A DNA stretch of 64,000 nucleotides from Rhynchopus sp. YZ270_cl-10 (lineage: Eukaryota > Euglenozoa > Diplonemea > Diplonemida > Diplonemidae). A program made the position numbers and the translations under genes. The stretch spans positions 1,240,001 through 1,304,000 of the forward strand of contig OZ037861.1 of the NCBI GenBank assembly GCA_964035575.1. The letters run 5' to 3'. The notes beneath the pieces were generated by a model. It searched no databases. It worked only from the letters and a program-made list of their open reading frames with translations, and had not been told where the DNA came from. Numbering within the stretch: position 1 is the stretch's first letter; each line of letters begins with the position of its first letter. Positions 41,414 through 52,343 of the stretch are shown here, piece after piece.

Positions 41414-42191
41414 AGATGTCTTGACAACAAATATCCTGTACCCAGGTACCCATGTTCCCAGACCCACGCAGTGGCACATGACCGCAAGTGTGAGTGACCC
41501 ACACATGAGGGAATCGGACACTACGCAAAATTTACCACCAGACCCTGTCTTCGTGCACCTTCGTGCAACGCCGCAGACAGGCCAAACAGCTCTGGACTCA
41601 GAGGAATGCCTGCTGTGCAGTGTATCAAACATGAGAACCAACTCCCAGCAACAAGGGGCGCCTTTTGGCGGGCGTTGTTGAGGGTGTTTGGGTGCAAAGT
41701 TTTCCACAATTTTGATGCGCGGGTACAGAAGTGTTGTCTTGTTCTTTCATCTCTAGGAATTAAAATGTTGAATCGCGTTTAACTACCACTAGGGCTTGTT
41801 CAGTGAACCCACGAGGGGTCGAAGGGGGTTGGTTATCCCATATCTATCAAAGGTTGTGTCGACCAGGCGAATCCACTATGTTACGCTGTATGATGATAAC
41901 TCCGAAGAAATAACAGTGCATAGCAACTGTAGGAAGTTTATTAAAAAGAGTGCCTCACGCTACACAAACCACCACCCGCGATTGACTTAGATGATAACTA
42001 GAGAATTCAGAACAAAACAACACCCTGCCCCATACACACTAAATTGCCATGATTCAAGAGCATGTCTGGGCCAAAATTACTGTGACAGAAAAGGCAACAG
42101 ACCACCCACAAGGAGTGTGAATTGTGCACTGGTTTTCTGGGGGAACAAGCAATATTTTCTTGTGCCTAGTCCTCCGCAAGCAGAGGACATT
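41414..42191 (+). pseudogene. Decayed transposon-like repeat, copy 1 (perhaps piggyBac-like)
   Basis: About 780 bp shared with 54969-55743. Short frames in register encode STRRIHYVTLYDDNSEEITV, then TKQHPAPYTLNCHDSRACL, YCDRKGNRPPTRSVNCALVF and PFRAYH. A Cys/His pattern ending in FxxYH is reminiscent of the C-terminal zinc-binding domain of piggyBac transposases, but this is a weak call. Stops and frame changes separate the pieces. Confidence 0.4.
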
Positions 42192-42450
42192 CCGTTCCGT
42201 GCTTACCATAGAACCTGGCACCTTGTGTGTCTCCCAAAAACCAAAAGCGTTGTGTGAAGTTTTGAAGCAAGCATGTCCTTAAATCGGGGAAAAATCAGGG
42301 ATTTTCTGGTTTTCAAATCGCAAAATTTTCTTATAGAAAAAAAAATTTTCGCGCTGCGCGCGAAAATTTTTCACGCACAACTGGAGAAGATATTCTTTTT
42401 GCTGTTGTAGGGCCGCAGTGCGGGTGGTCACATTTTTCTCTTCCCCCACC

Positions 42451-42746
42451 CCAGTGTCTTATCCAGGAATCCAGATTTCAAGGGGGTCAGCTTGTTTTGT
42501 TGCCCAATATGATTTCCAGCGCTGCTGACGAGGGAACATTGGGAACTATGTATAAAATGGCGCCGCAGGCGAAAAAAAATTTGGAGGGGTGTAAAAATCT
42601 AGCTTTTTACGCCACAGAGACTCAACGAACCCTTTTTTGCGGAGCAAAAAAGGGAAAATGGCGCCGCAGGCAAAAATTTTTTAGGGTACAGCTTTCATGG
42701 TGCGGTCAGCAACCCAGTTCCCCAGAGAACTCCCGTGGTTCAACCA
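42451..42746. repeat. Dispersed ~300-bp repeat, copy 1 (copy 2 at 59981)
   Basis: Starts CCAGTGTCTTATCCAGG, contains two ATGGCGCCGCAGGC motifs and a TTTTTTGCGGAGCAAAAAA hairpin, and ends near GTGGTTCAACCA. No TIR pair is seen. Confidence 0.7.
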
Positions 42747-43245
42747 TTTTGGGTGTTCCCATTTCAAAAAGACACTATCCATACGTGCCCCATATCCATA
42801 CGAAAATTTTTTCACCTGCAAAAATAAAATTTTCTTATAAAATTTTCTTATAGAAAATCCCAAATCGCAAACCGGATTTAGAGGACAGCATGTTTTGAAG
42901 GAAGGAAAAATAAAATTTGACACAAAATCGGGGTGGGTGGGCCATAATTTGCTCCAAATATGACCAGTCGAAAATTGGGATTTTTTTGAAATTTGCATTG
43001 TGCCCAGCAAAAATCCTCGTTTTTTTGAAGAATTTTCCAAAAAATATGCTATACCCCCTATGACTGGACCCAACTCCCCTCACTATTTTTTGCCTAAAAA
43101 AGCCCCAAAAATCCTGCAGTTTTTTCAGGTTTTTCCAATTTTACGACATTTAGCGGACCCCCCAATGGATTGCACAACAAATAAGTTACCCTTTTCCAAC
43201 AGAGCCCCCACTAGAACTTTATGTAACACGCAAATTAAAATCACC
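42747..43245. other. No gene seen
   Basis: AT-rich; the last 60 bases match, inverted, 29645-29705. Confidence 0.5.
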
Positions 43246-43409
43246 TATTCGAATTTTTATACAGTAGTTTATTTTGCGATAATTTCACGCTAATTTTCGA
43301 TGCTCGTGAGCTCAATTTGCCTCGCTTCGCTCGGCAAATTAACCACACTCGCATCGAAAATTAGCGTGAAATTATCGCAAAATAAAACTACTGTATAAAA
43401 AGTCGAATA
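43246..43409. repeat. Palindromic MITE M6
   Basis: The arms TATTCGAATTTTTATACAG / CTGTATAAAAAGTCGAATA continue as TAGTTTTATTTTGCGATAAT on one side and its complement on the other. The centre is CCTCGCTTCGCTCGG as in M5. It is followed by AATAGATATTAT. Confidence 0.85.
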
Positions 43410-44510
43410 AATAGATATTATATTTTGCTTTTTTTTTTGCGGGGGTTTTTTTTTTTAAAAAAATTTTTGTCCATCCAAATCTCTCGCTCCAAGGCTACCT
43501 CCCAAACGTAAGACACGGTACGGGCACACCTTTTTGAAACACATATCATGACATGAGCGATGTTGTCACTGCGCACCATCCAAACAAAAGGCTGATATTA
43601 TCTGTGGAAGCACCTAGTCCTCAAGTGGTGTTCGTGTGTTTGCGTGCCATCTGTCTATTAAAAGCTAACATCCTTTTTCTGTCTACTTTCCCTTTTTGGA
43701 GCTATTTTTATGAACACACGTTGAACGTTCCATTTAAAAATAAAATAAAAACAGTGCCGCACACCGGTGTTCGGTGAGTGTTTTTTTTTGCACCCCCTTT
43801 TCTTTTTCGTTTGTTGTATTTGAACAGAGAACAGGCTGCTGAATGCGACCTTTTCAAGGCTTTTGCCAACCTCAAGAGGGTTTTGTATTTCAAGTCAAGC
43901 GCCTTTTTTGTTATGCTGCAAGATGTGTAGACATGTGAAACATATCTTTCAATTCTCGTGAATTTTCTTTGCTTTTGCACGCATTGCAGCGTAAAATAGG
44001 AAAATGACTATCCCAAACAACATACACTGTGACGAGGAAAGCTCGTCACCCTCGCCGCACGTTGTGACAATGTTTTGTGGTAAAAAAGATGTGTGCTGTC
44101 AGGCACACTGATCTGCCTACCTTTTCTTTGCTTTTGCACGCATTGCAGCCGTTCTTCCCCAACCCCTCTTCCCCTTCCGTAAACCCTGTCTAGACCCACA
44201 CGGCCTACCTGAAGTATCTACAGTGTCCTCGTGTAGGGACGAAACCCTTTTCATATGTGTTTTATCAGCTTCGCCTTTTTGTGCAACGATGTGGCTCACA
44301 AAGTGGTGTGCATTTTCATTGTTCACGTTTTTTTTTCATTATTTTTTTTGTGCGTTCTGTTCCGTGGAGAAAAAAGCGTTTCCCCCCTCTACCCCCTTTC
44401 ACAGCCTATAGCACCCTCAAAACCAACCCCGCAAATATAAACACCTACACAATCAAACCAGAAGGGGACCAGAATTCAGTTGACACAACTGAGTGTTAGT
44501 GTCGAAAAAA
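43410..44510 (+). other. Upstream region of the PARP-like gene
   Basis: No gene. A 25-bp direct repeat (TTTTCTTTGCTTTTGCACGC, then ATTGC) occurs at about 43966 and 44123. An AAATATAAAC element lies near 44433, about 75 bases before the ATG, and could act as a TATA-like site; this is a guess from position. Confidence 0.4.
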
Positions 44511-47201
44511 ATGTCGCAGAAGGCTAAGATGAAGCCCAGCAAGCAACAAGGAGACAAATCACCGCCAAACCAGAAAGGGGGGAAGTGGCGGGCTGACCAA
44601 CAAAAAGGAACGTCGCAGAAGGGTGCAACCCAGCAGTGCAAACAAAAGGGAGAGTCGCACAACAAAGGTGGAGGCAAGAAGGCCTCGCCAAAAGGAGGAA
44701 AGACGCAGAACGGAGACAACGCCCTTCCAGCAGTGGTAGTGAACGTCACGGTTGTGTGGAAGGGGAGACATGGCCACACAGGGATGTCCATCGGTGACGA
44801 CAACGTCATCCTGTCCGTTCTGACTGGGAGCCCTCCATCGCTTGCAGGGGTGATGCGCACGATGCAGATCCTGCGTGTGGACGGGACGGATGTGAGCACA
44901 CCTGCAGAGGTGCAGGCAGCTAGAGAAGGTGCGACAAGCAGTGCGTTTCAGCTGCTTGTGCAGAGTGGGGTACGTATGCGTGGGACTGTGACGTCGTGGG
45001 TGCCTGACCCCAACCGTCGGTTTGGGTCGATTTCACCCGAGCTTCCACTCTTCCTCGCGGAGGGTGTGATGGGGCCATCTGCAGCAGTGTTCACGGGGGA
45101 CGTGTTTTGTGCCGCGTCAAACATTAACATGGACTACAAAGTGCAGAGCCTTGCGGTGGGCCAAGATGTGATGTTCGTGGCGAAGTGGCACAAGAAGAAG
45201 ATGAAGGCTACCAATGTGTGTCCTGTCGATGGTGTATCAGAGCTTCGTGGGTATGTGGTTGCTGTGGACGCACCAGTGCGGCCAGGGGAAGGTGTCCGCA
45301 GACGTGTGAACGGTGCACAGAGCATCTGCATGATGCACCTTGCGGGGCGGTGCACAAATGATCTGTTGGCGGGTGGGAAGGAGTGCGAAGATGGTGTGCA
45401 TGTGGAGAACCCGTACCCCGGAAACGACGACACAGCAAACACATTGACGCTTGTGGGTGCGGCGAAGCTGAAGCTGCTGCAAGACCAGGTGGACTCTGCT
45501 GGTGGAAAGAGGAACGTACTACGTGTGCTGAAGGCGTGGCAGTTGCGGAACGACTCACTTGAGTTCCGCTTCCGGTGTACAGAGTACAATATGGCACAGC
45601 AGAAGATGCCCGACATGATTGATGGCTTCCACGGGTCTGCAGAGACGAACATGGTGAGCATTGCGACAACGGGGTTTGACCCGTTGACGCGGAAGAGGCA
45701 ACTGTACGGGGAAGGTGAGTACTTTGCCGAGAATCCTTTAAAGTCAGTGTCGTATGCAGGTGGTGGCGGCTACATGTTCGTGTGCAATCTAATCCTCGGG
45801 AAAGAAGGTGTGGACCACACATGGAAGAGTGACCAAGGGTACTTCGTCATCAAACAGAACAACGGGCACGTTCAATGTCTTCCACGGTACCTGATCCAGT
45901 TCAAGGATACTGGGGACACGGAATTGTGCAGGCGTCTGTCTGCGTTTGCGACGGACGAGGAGGCAGAGGAGGAGAGCTTGCGGCGTCTTGGACAAAGTCA
46001 GGCTGGCGGGGAACGTCCGTGCAAAGGTCGTCCCTTTGGGTGCATGATGGCAGAATCAACGTCGCGGATGTGGGTGGGATGGCTAGACCCAGACCTAGGC
46101 AGCGATGCAGCAGTACGTGCAGACGTCTGTGAGTTCCTTAAAGGCTACGATGTGAAGTTGAAGCGTGTGGATAGAAACGGTGCCCGTTTGGGTGCCTACG
46201 TGGAGTTTGCAACGAGCCTGACACAGGCACAGGTGGCCGAGTTGAACACACGGCCTTACGGGAAGGAGAGTCACCAGATCTCTGTCGATGACACACAGCC
46301 AGAGAACCCGTACAAACAGTCGTTGCCCTGTCCGAGGCTGCACGGCCAAGCGAAGTACTGCAGAGGGTGGAACCTTCGTGAACGTGAGAACTGGACGGCG
46401 ACATGTTCGTACAATCACGAGGCAGATGCGTTCCCGCTTGCGTCTGCAGAGTTGAAGTACGAGACGCTCGCCGAGGGGTCTGTGAAGTACGAGGAGCTGG
46501 CACACGAGGTGGTGGCGGCGGGCGTTGGACGCGTGGATTGCATCAGGAGAGTGGTGAACACAAAACAGGCAGCAGAGTACGAGCGACATCTTGCTTTTCT
46601 GACCGCTAAGTACGGGAACGTGAGCGAGAGGGAGCTGTGGCACGGGACGTCGTGTGCTGTGCTCGACACTGTGCTGAAGGGGTCTCTGCAGCCCCCGTCT
46701 GACACGAACGCTTCGGACTCGTGCCCTGTGTCTGGGAGGAAGGGTTTGAGCACCACTCTGTGTGGGTCGGACTGCAGACACTGCACGGAGCCGCACCAAC
46801 AACGGAATATGTGCCACATGTACGGGCACGGAATCTACTTTGCAGATAGGGTTGAAAAATCACACAGCTACGTGCGTCCACACAAGGGACTGCACTCACT
46901 TGTGAGGTGCCGTGTCAACCTGGGAAAGCCGTTTCTCATTGATTCAAACCTGAAGCAGGAGGACGGCACGCACCACATGACGTACCCGAAGGATCCGACG
47001 GAGTTGCTGGAAAACAACACCGACACGTGGGACACGGTGAAGGGACATAGCTCGTACCTTGTGAAGGGTCAGGGCAGCGCTGCGAAGAAGAACCTGGGGT
47101 CTGAGTACGTCTTGTTCCACCCGTCACACGTGCTCCCTCTGTATGTTGTGGACTACCATGCACCAGTTGATATTCGTGAGAGAGGAGTCGCCCTCTCATG
47201 A
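44511..47201 (+). CDS. Double PARP-like ADP-ribosyltransferase with PDZ, cold-shock, CCCH and RRM-like domains
   Basis: 896 residues from ATG 44511 (an in-frame GTG 18 bases upstream is not used). It probably transfers ADP-ribose from NAD+ to proteins or RNA, with RNA-binding modules for targeting. Order: Lys/Gln/Gly-rich N-terminus (1-70); PDZ-like (74-150; MSIGDDNVILSVLTGSPPS, ILRVDGTDV); cold-shock-like (155-241; GTVTSWVPDPNRRFGSISPE, VGQDVMF); CCCH finger (~270-302; CMMHLAGRC...C...H); PARP catalytic domain 1 (~335-465; H374 in FHGSAE, Y404 in GEGEYFAEN, no Glu at the usual third position); RRM-like (520-594; MWVGWLDPDL, GAYVEFATS); second CCCH (~607-640); PARP domain 2 (~690-885; H711 in LWHGTS, Y776 in GHGIYFAD, E865 in GSEYVLF). 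Domain 2 therefore has the full H-Y-E triad, while domain 1 looks like a mono-transferase or regulatory copy. The frame is intact and without introns. Confidence 0.85.
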   Translation: MSQKAKMKPSKQQGDKSPPNQKGGKWRADQQKGTSQKGATQQCKQKGESHNKGGGKKASPKGGKTQNGDNALPAVVVNVTVVWKGRHGHTGMSIGDDNVILSVLTGSPPSLAGVMRTMQILRVDGTDVSTPAEVQAAREGATSSAFQLLVQSGVRMRGTVTSWVPDPNRRFGSISPELPLFLAEGVMGPSAAVFTGDVFCAASNINMDYKVQSLAVGQDVMFVAKWHKKKMKATNVCPVDGVSELRGYVVAVDAPVRPGEGVRRRVNGAQSICMMHLAGRCTNDLLAGGKECEDGVHVENPYPGNDDTANTLTLVGAAKLKLLQDQVDSAGGKRNVLRVLKAWQLRNDSLEFRFRCTEYNMAQQKMPDMIDGFHGSAETNMVSIATTGFDPLTRKRQLYGEGEYFAENPLKSVSYAGGGGYMFVCNLILGKEGVDHTWKSDQGYFVIKQNNGHVQCLPRYLIQFKDTGDTELCRRLSAFATDEEAEEESLRRLGQSQAGGERPCKGRPFGCMMAESTSRMWVGWLDPDLGSDAAVRADVCEFLKGYDVKLKRVDRNGARLGAYVEFATSLTQAQVAELNTRPYGKESHQISVDDTQPENPYKQSLPCPRLHGQAKYCRGWNLRERENWTATCSYNHEADAFPLASAELKYETLAEGSVKYEELAHEVVAAGVGRVDCIRRVVNTKQAAEYERHLAFLTAKYGNVSERELWHGTSCAVLDTVLKGSLQPPSDTNASDSCPVSGRKGLSTTLCGSDCRHCTEPHQQRNMCHMYGHGIYFADRVEKSHSYVRPHKGLHSLVRCRVNLGKPFLIDSNLKQEDGTHHMTYPKDPTELLENNTDTWDTVKGHSSYLVKGQGSAAKKNLGSEYVLFHPSHVLPLYVVDYHAPVDIRERGVALS

Positions 47202-47629
47202 TCCCGTTTGTCGAGGTTAATGATGGCAAATTACAGCCATTTTGTCGTTTGCGGTTGTATCTCATGTTCGCTTCAAGCGAAGATGCTGGCAATATTCAAC
47301 CTTCAGCTTTCTAAAAGCTTTCTCAGCTTTGGTCAAGATTCCACTTTTCTCACATAAAACACGACCAAAAGCAATATTAAAAAGTTCCGCGGGGGGAAAA
47401 AAAAACAATCAAGCAAAGAATCTAATCTTCTCAAAAAAGAGAGTCGTCACGCACGTCACGTAAACCAAAAGAACCGTTTCGCCTGTCTCTCTGTTCTTTT
47501 AAACTGTTTCCTTTCCACACTCGCGGGAGATGAAGTGTGCCGTCTGTCTATTCCTCTCCGTTGGCCTTTTTTTAGGCAATGTCCACCTGATTTTTTCACC
47601 TCGCTCATCCTCACCACCACCAGGCCACA
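47202..47629 (+). other. Intergenic region and leader of the LamG gene
   Basis: No gene. An ORF starting at 47530 overlaps the chosen ATG in another frame and would not join the LamG exons. Confidence 0.5.
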
Positions 47630-50600
47630 ATGACAGTAACATGTCAGCGGGGGAAACACATCGCAACCTTTCTGCTTCTGTCTCTTCTGGCAGAGGCTTC
47701 ACTAGCCAGCACGGAACATGTGATGTACTGGATACACGCGCGTGTCACAGACGGGTATGTCCCTTCTCCACTTCAGAACAATGGCAAGATGCAAAACACA
47801 GAGCTTTAAAATCTTGGTAAACACATTGTTGGAACAAGACGCACTTGCCACTTTACACAAGGGTCTAACAACTGCAGTAAAGCACAATATTCGGCAGAAG
47901 TGTATTTTGGATGTCGGAATGAGAAATATACCACACCCACAACACCACCACACAGGTCAGGAGGTTTTTCTGCTGGTGTGGGCTCCGCCATCAGCCTGCT
48001 TGAGGGTAACGTGATGGACAACTACGCTGTGTCGATCACCAGTCTCAAGCTTGATGCTGTAGAAGCTACTGTCGTTGCGACGCTGTCCATCACACAGGGG
48101 TGCGAGAATAACGCGTCAACACTCTTCTCGAAGGATGTGAACGTGGCACGATGGAAGTCGATGACTGTGGAGGTGACGGATGTGCTGTTTAACCGTTTTG
48201 CGTGGGTGCGTGGTGACGACCTGTGTGTGAAGCTGACAGGAGAGACGAGCATCTTCTCCATGTCCGCGGGATTAACGTTTGTTCCTAACAATGCCGTGCC
48301 CGAACTGCTGACACCTGCACTGTCGCCTGACGCAATCACACACAACATCGCTGCAGGCAGCTACGATGTTGTTAACACGACGTGGGGCATGAGCGGTGAG
48401 CTCTCATCTAGTGCACAGACATACGCAGGTGTTATCACATGCACAGATCACGGGATGGTGGAGTTCGTATTGCAGGCCGACGCGCCAGGGTTTGTCACGA
48501 TACACGACCACACAGGCACTGAGACGACGCTTGCCCGCAGCGCAAACTACAACCACGGCATCTCTACGTATATCCCCTGTGTGAAGGGCAAGCAGATCTT
48601 CGTCGTGTCTGAGCAAGCCTCACACTTCTCCTGGAGCTTCAGTTACGTAGCCACAACAGTAGCGCCACCCACAGCCGTACCGGTCCTGCAGTGTAAGGAG
48701 CCAGTCCTCATCACACAGTTCACTGACTCGTCTGAGTTCGTCAGCAACGCACCACTCACGCTGGGAGGGGAAGGCTTCATCATGGAGGCAGACGTGCGCG
48801 TGGACAGAGTGACCTGGATGGGACGTGTCTTTGAGTTCTCGAACGGAAAGAAGAACAACAACGTGGCTCTCACAATCACCCGTGAGGGCCAGTGGGAGTA
48901 CCACTTGTGGCAGGGTGCGCAGAAAATCATTTTGAGCGACCCTGTGCCGGGACCGGTCGGCGTCTTCATGCACATGGTGCTTGTTGTGACGGCGACGTCA
49001 GACAACACAGGCTTTGCACAGCTCTTCATCGATGGTGTCGAACGTGTCTCTGCCTCAGGTCCGCTCCCAGTACTTGACACACGCACCGACAACCACATCT
49101 ACACGAGCACGTTCGATGGGGATGTGCCCCTCAACGGTGTGGTGGCAAACTTCAGTTTCAGCACATGCAAGACTAAAAAGACACAGGCACCACCAACAGC
49201 ACTTCCGACACCTGCACCGACAGTAATCTTGCCATGTAGGGAGCCAGTCCTCATCACACAGTTCACTGACTCGTCCGAGTTCGTCAGCAACGCACCACTC
49301 ACGCTGGGAGGGGAAGGCTTCATCATGGAGGCAGACGTGCGTGTGGACAGAGTGGCGTGGATGGGACGTGTCTTCGAGTTCTCGAACGGAAAGGGGAGCA
49401 ACACCGTGACCCTCACCATCACCGATAAGGGCAAGTGGGAGTACCACGTATGGCAGGGTGCGCAGTACATCATTTTGAGCGACCCTGTTCCGGGGCCGTG
49501 CTGTGGCGTCTTCATGCATATGGTGCTTGTTGTGACGGCGACGTCAGACCACATAGGCTCTGCACAGCTCTTCATCGATGGTGTCGAACGTGTCTCTGCC
49601 TCAGGTCCGCTCCCAGTACTTGACACACGCACCGACAACCACATCTACACGAGCACGTTCCCTGGGGATATTCCCCTCAACGGTGTGGTGGCAAACTTCA
49701 GTTTCAGCACATGCAAGACTGACAAGACAGAAACACCACCAACAGCACTTCCGACAGCTGCACCCACAGCGGTACCCACAACAGCACTTCCGACAGCGGT
49801 ACCCACAGCGGTACCCACAGCGGTACCCACAGCGGTACCCACAGCGGTACCCACAGCGGTACCCACAGCGGTACCCACAGCGGCACCCACAGCGGCACCC
49901 ACAGCGGCACCCACAACAGCACCCACAGCGGTACCCACAGCGGCACCGATAATCCTTCCGTGTGAGGAGCCAGTCCTCATCACACAGTTCACCTCTGAGT
50001 CTGAGTTCGTCAGCAACGCACCACTCACGCTGGGAGGGGAAGGCTTCATCATGGAGGCAGACGTGCGTGTGGACGGTGTGAATTATATGGGACGTGTCTT
50101 CGAGTTCTCGAATGGGATGGAGAAGAACGGCGTGATCCTTGCCATCAACAGCAAGGGCCAGTGGGAGTACCACGTGTGGCAGGGTGCGCAGTTCATCATC
50201 TTCATCGACCCTGTGTCGGGGCCGTGCTGTGGCGTCTTCATGCATGTGGTGCTTGTTGTAACGGCGACGTCAGCCCACCTAGGCTTTGCACAGCTCTTCA
50301 TCGATGGTGTCGAACGTGTCTCTGCCTCAGGTCCGCTCCCAGTACTTGACACACGCACCGACAACCACATCTACACGAGCACGTTCCCTATAGATATTCC
50401 CCTCAACGGTGTGGTGGCGAACTTCAGTTTCAGCACATGCAAGACTGACAAGACACAGACACCACCGACAGCGGTTCTTACAGCTGCACCGACAACAGCA
50501 CCAACAGCAGTTCCTACAGCTGTGCCGACAGCACCGCCAACAGGTCTTCCGACAATGTCAGTTCCCCTCCCTGTACGCAAGACGCAGGCACCTGTCACAG

Positions 50601-51300
50601 ACAGGTATGTGTCAATTACAGCACACAGATGCAGCAAAATGCTCGCTTTTGCGGGGTGGTGAAATGGCTTCTCTTTGTTCTTCGACTCAGCTGCTTTAAG
50701 CGCGGGTTGTTTTACGGATCGAGGAGCAGTAGCTACAGTTTTATTGAATTGAATTGGAGAAGGGGATGCGTCCAATGTAGTAGAAAAGTTCGAGAATGTA
50801 GGTTTTATTATTTTCTGGTTTTGTTGCACCAGTATACGCATAAAAGTGTTCGAGACAAAGTGGTTTTTACCTGTATTTTACTAAAGGATTTTCCCACATA
50901 AGAATTTTCTTTTCGAAAGTATTACGCCGTAAAACACACCGCGTTGGAAGAGGAAACAACCAGATAACTTTTTGCCATTGTACACACAGGGGATCACAGT
51001 ATTTTTGAGTGCCTAGTGGACTGAGGAATTTTATACACAACACCACACAGGACTGGAGGTAAGGGGACGGGATCCGGTACCCCCACCTACATTTGGCTGG
51101 CTCGTTTTGGTTGTGGTTGCGCATTTATGGTTTTGGTGCTGGCAGCAGTGCTGTTTGCAAGGCGACGCTGGTCTGTGACAAACCGTAAACCTGCAAACCC
51201 GCAATTTGTGGAGTACAGCGGACAGTACTCCGAATACGATGCTGCAGGTCTGCTCGAAGGAAGTGATTATGACTACGTGGAAGAGATGACAGTTACGTGA
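47630..51300 (+). CDS. Spliced type I membrane protein with three LamG-like domains
   Basis: The coding exons are 47630-47754, 47956-50604 and 51051-51300, giving 1,007 residues. Exon 1 encodes a signal peptide (hydrophobic ATFLLLSLLAEASLA, cleavage after ~residue 26). Residues ~43-280 are an unrecognised beta-rich domain. Three LamG/concanavalin-like domains follow (~288-448, ~463-630, ~711-871), each with FIMEADVRVD, MGRVFEFSNG, WEYHLWQGAQ, AQLFIDGVERVSASGPLPVL and ANFSFSTC. They are separated by Pro/Thr/Ala linkers, one a 12-bp minisatellite. Exon 3 gives a membrane segment (~944-961, CGCAFMVLVLAAVLFA), an RRRW stop-transfer and a Tyr/Glu-rich tail (EYSGQYSEYDAAGLL...YDYVEEM). Both introns are GTATGT...CACAG and phase 2, and both junctions restore frame exactly. 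It probably binds glycans or ligands at the cell surface; tail tyrosines suggest sorting or phosphorylation. The LamG copies are very alike, so they duplicated recently. Confidence 0.85.
47755..47955 (+). other. Intron 1 of the LamG gene (201 nt)
   Basis: GTATGT donor and CCACACAG acceptor, phase 2; it joins RVTDG to SGGFSAG. Confidence 0.8.
49787..49948 (+). repeat. 12-bp coding minisatellite (GGTACCCACAGC), PTAV linker of the LamG protein
   Basis: About a dozen units encoding repeating Pro-Thr-Ala-Val/Ala between LamG domains 2 and 3. The unit contains GGTACC, the GTAC motif of the non-coding minisatellites. Confidence 0.85.
50605..51050 (+). other. Intron 2 of the LamG gene (446 nt)
   Basis: GTATGT donor after GTCACAGACAG and ACCACACAG acceptor, phase 2; it joins VTDR to TGGKGTGS. 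Without splicing the frame ends at 50662 and the membrane anchor is lost. Confidence 0.8.
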
Positions 51301-51600
51301 GTCGTGTTGACACAGAATAACAGCATCTCGCACCGCAAACAGTTGTACCCACATCAGCTCCTTCACCGTAGAACCGAGCCCTCCCTCCACCAGTGATGCA
51401 AGGTGGGTTTTTATGCGGGTTTTTATGGGTTTTTTTGGGGTTTTTTTGGAGGTTTTGGGTTTTTTTGTTTGGGACCCTGGATTTCTGCCCTTCACTGCGC
51501 GGATTAGGAGATGGTTTTAAGTAGAGGTGGATGACTTCTTTGGCGTCATTTTTGCGGCGCCGGAGCCAGGTGAGAACAGTAGAGCTATGTTGTCTTTACG
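51301..51600. other. 3' region of the LamG gene, no other gene
   Basis: Ends in the TTACG pentamer that flanks the next element. Confidence 0.5.
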
Positions 51601-52343
51601 CAGGGTTTCCGCCAAGGGGGACCGGGGGGGACCATGGACCCCCCCAATATTTTTCCCAGAAAAATCCGGATTTTTACAGGGGTTTGGGGGGGACCATGGT
51701 CCCCCCCAAGAAAAATGGGTTTTGGAGGTTGTAGATGACCCCCCGTGGTCATGTGACCCCACCGTGCAGAGCATTTGACTCGCTGTGTCAAAAGGAGTGG
51801 AAGAAAAGGGGATGGCGAACTCTAAAAAAAATAAAAAAAGTAGCGTACCGTGCGCCTGCGGCGCTGTGTTGCTGGCTCTTTGATGTTGATATTATTGATA
51901 CCATTGATACTTCCGAGCATTGCCCCTTTTAAAAGGAGGCTGACGAGTACATTCACTTTCATTACATGTTCCAACTGCAGCACTGCAATCACTGCGTGGC
52001 GCCATACAAGGAAAAAAGCAAATGCCATCACCCTCCACTCTCACAAGACCCCTTACCTACCTCTACCAGACAACGCAGCTGTGAAGCCTAGCACGGCTAT
52101 CTAACCTGGTGCTAAAAAGCCTGGCACAAAAAAGTTGTGCCAAAGCTGGCAGAGCAGACTTGTCTTTGCTGTCAAGAAGGAGACTCCCACGGTCACACCC
52201 TTCGCCTCTCCACTCTGTGGCCTGCAGGGAGGCGCGCGCGAAGCGCGCGACGACCGCTATTGCGGGGAGAAAAAAATTTTTTGGGGGGTCTTTTTGATGG
52301 TCCCCCCCAATTTCTGAAACCCCAAATCCTGGCGGAAACCCTG
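51601..52343. mobile_element. Non-autonomous TIR element (743 bp) with 5-bp flanks
   Basis: Ends CAGGGTTTCCGCCA and TGGCGGAAACCCTG, extended by GGGGGGACC blocks near both ends. TTACG lies directly on both sides (51596-51600, 52344-52348). The ends look hAT-like, but a 5-bp duplication is not the usual 8. It carries a copy of the dispersed module. Confidence 0.7.
51750..51864 (+). repeat. Dispersed internal module, copy 4
   Basis: CATGTGACCCCACCGTGC, TTTGACTCGCTGTGTCAAAA, A-rich part, then AGTAGCGTACCGTGCGCC and TGCGGCGC. Confidence 0.7.

Noticed and set aside
47530-47820. 96-codon ORF with a hydrophobic start overlapping LamG exon 1
   Set aside because: The other frame (ATG 47630) also gives a signal peptide and alone fits the intron phase.
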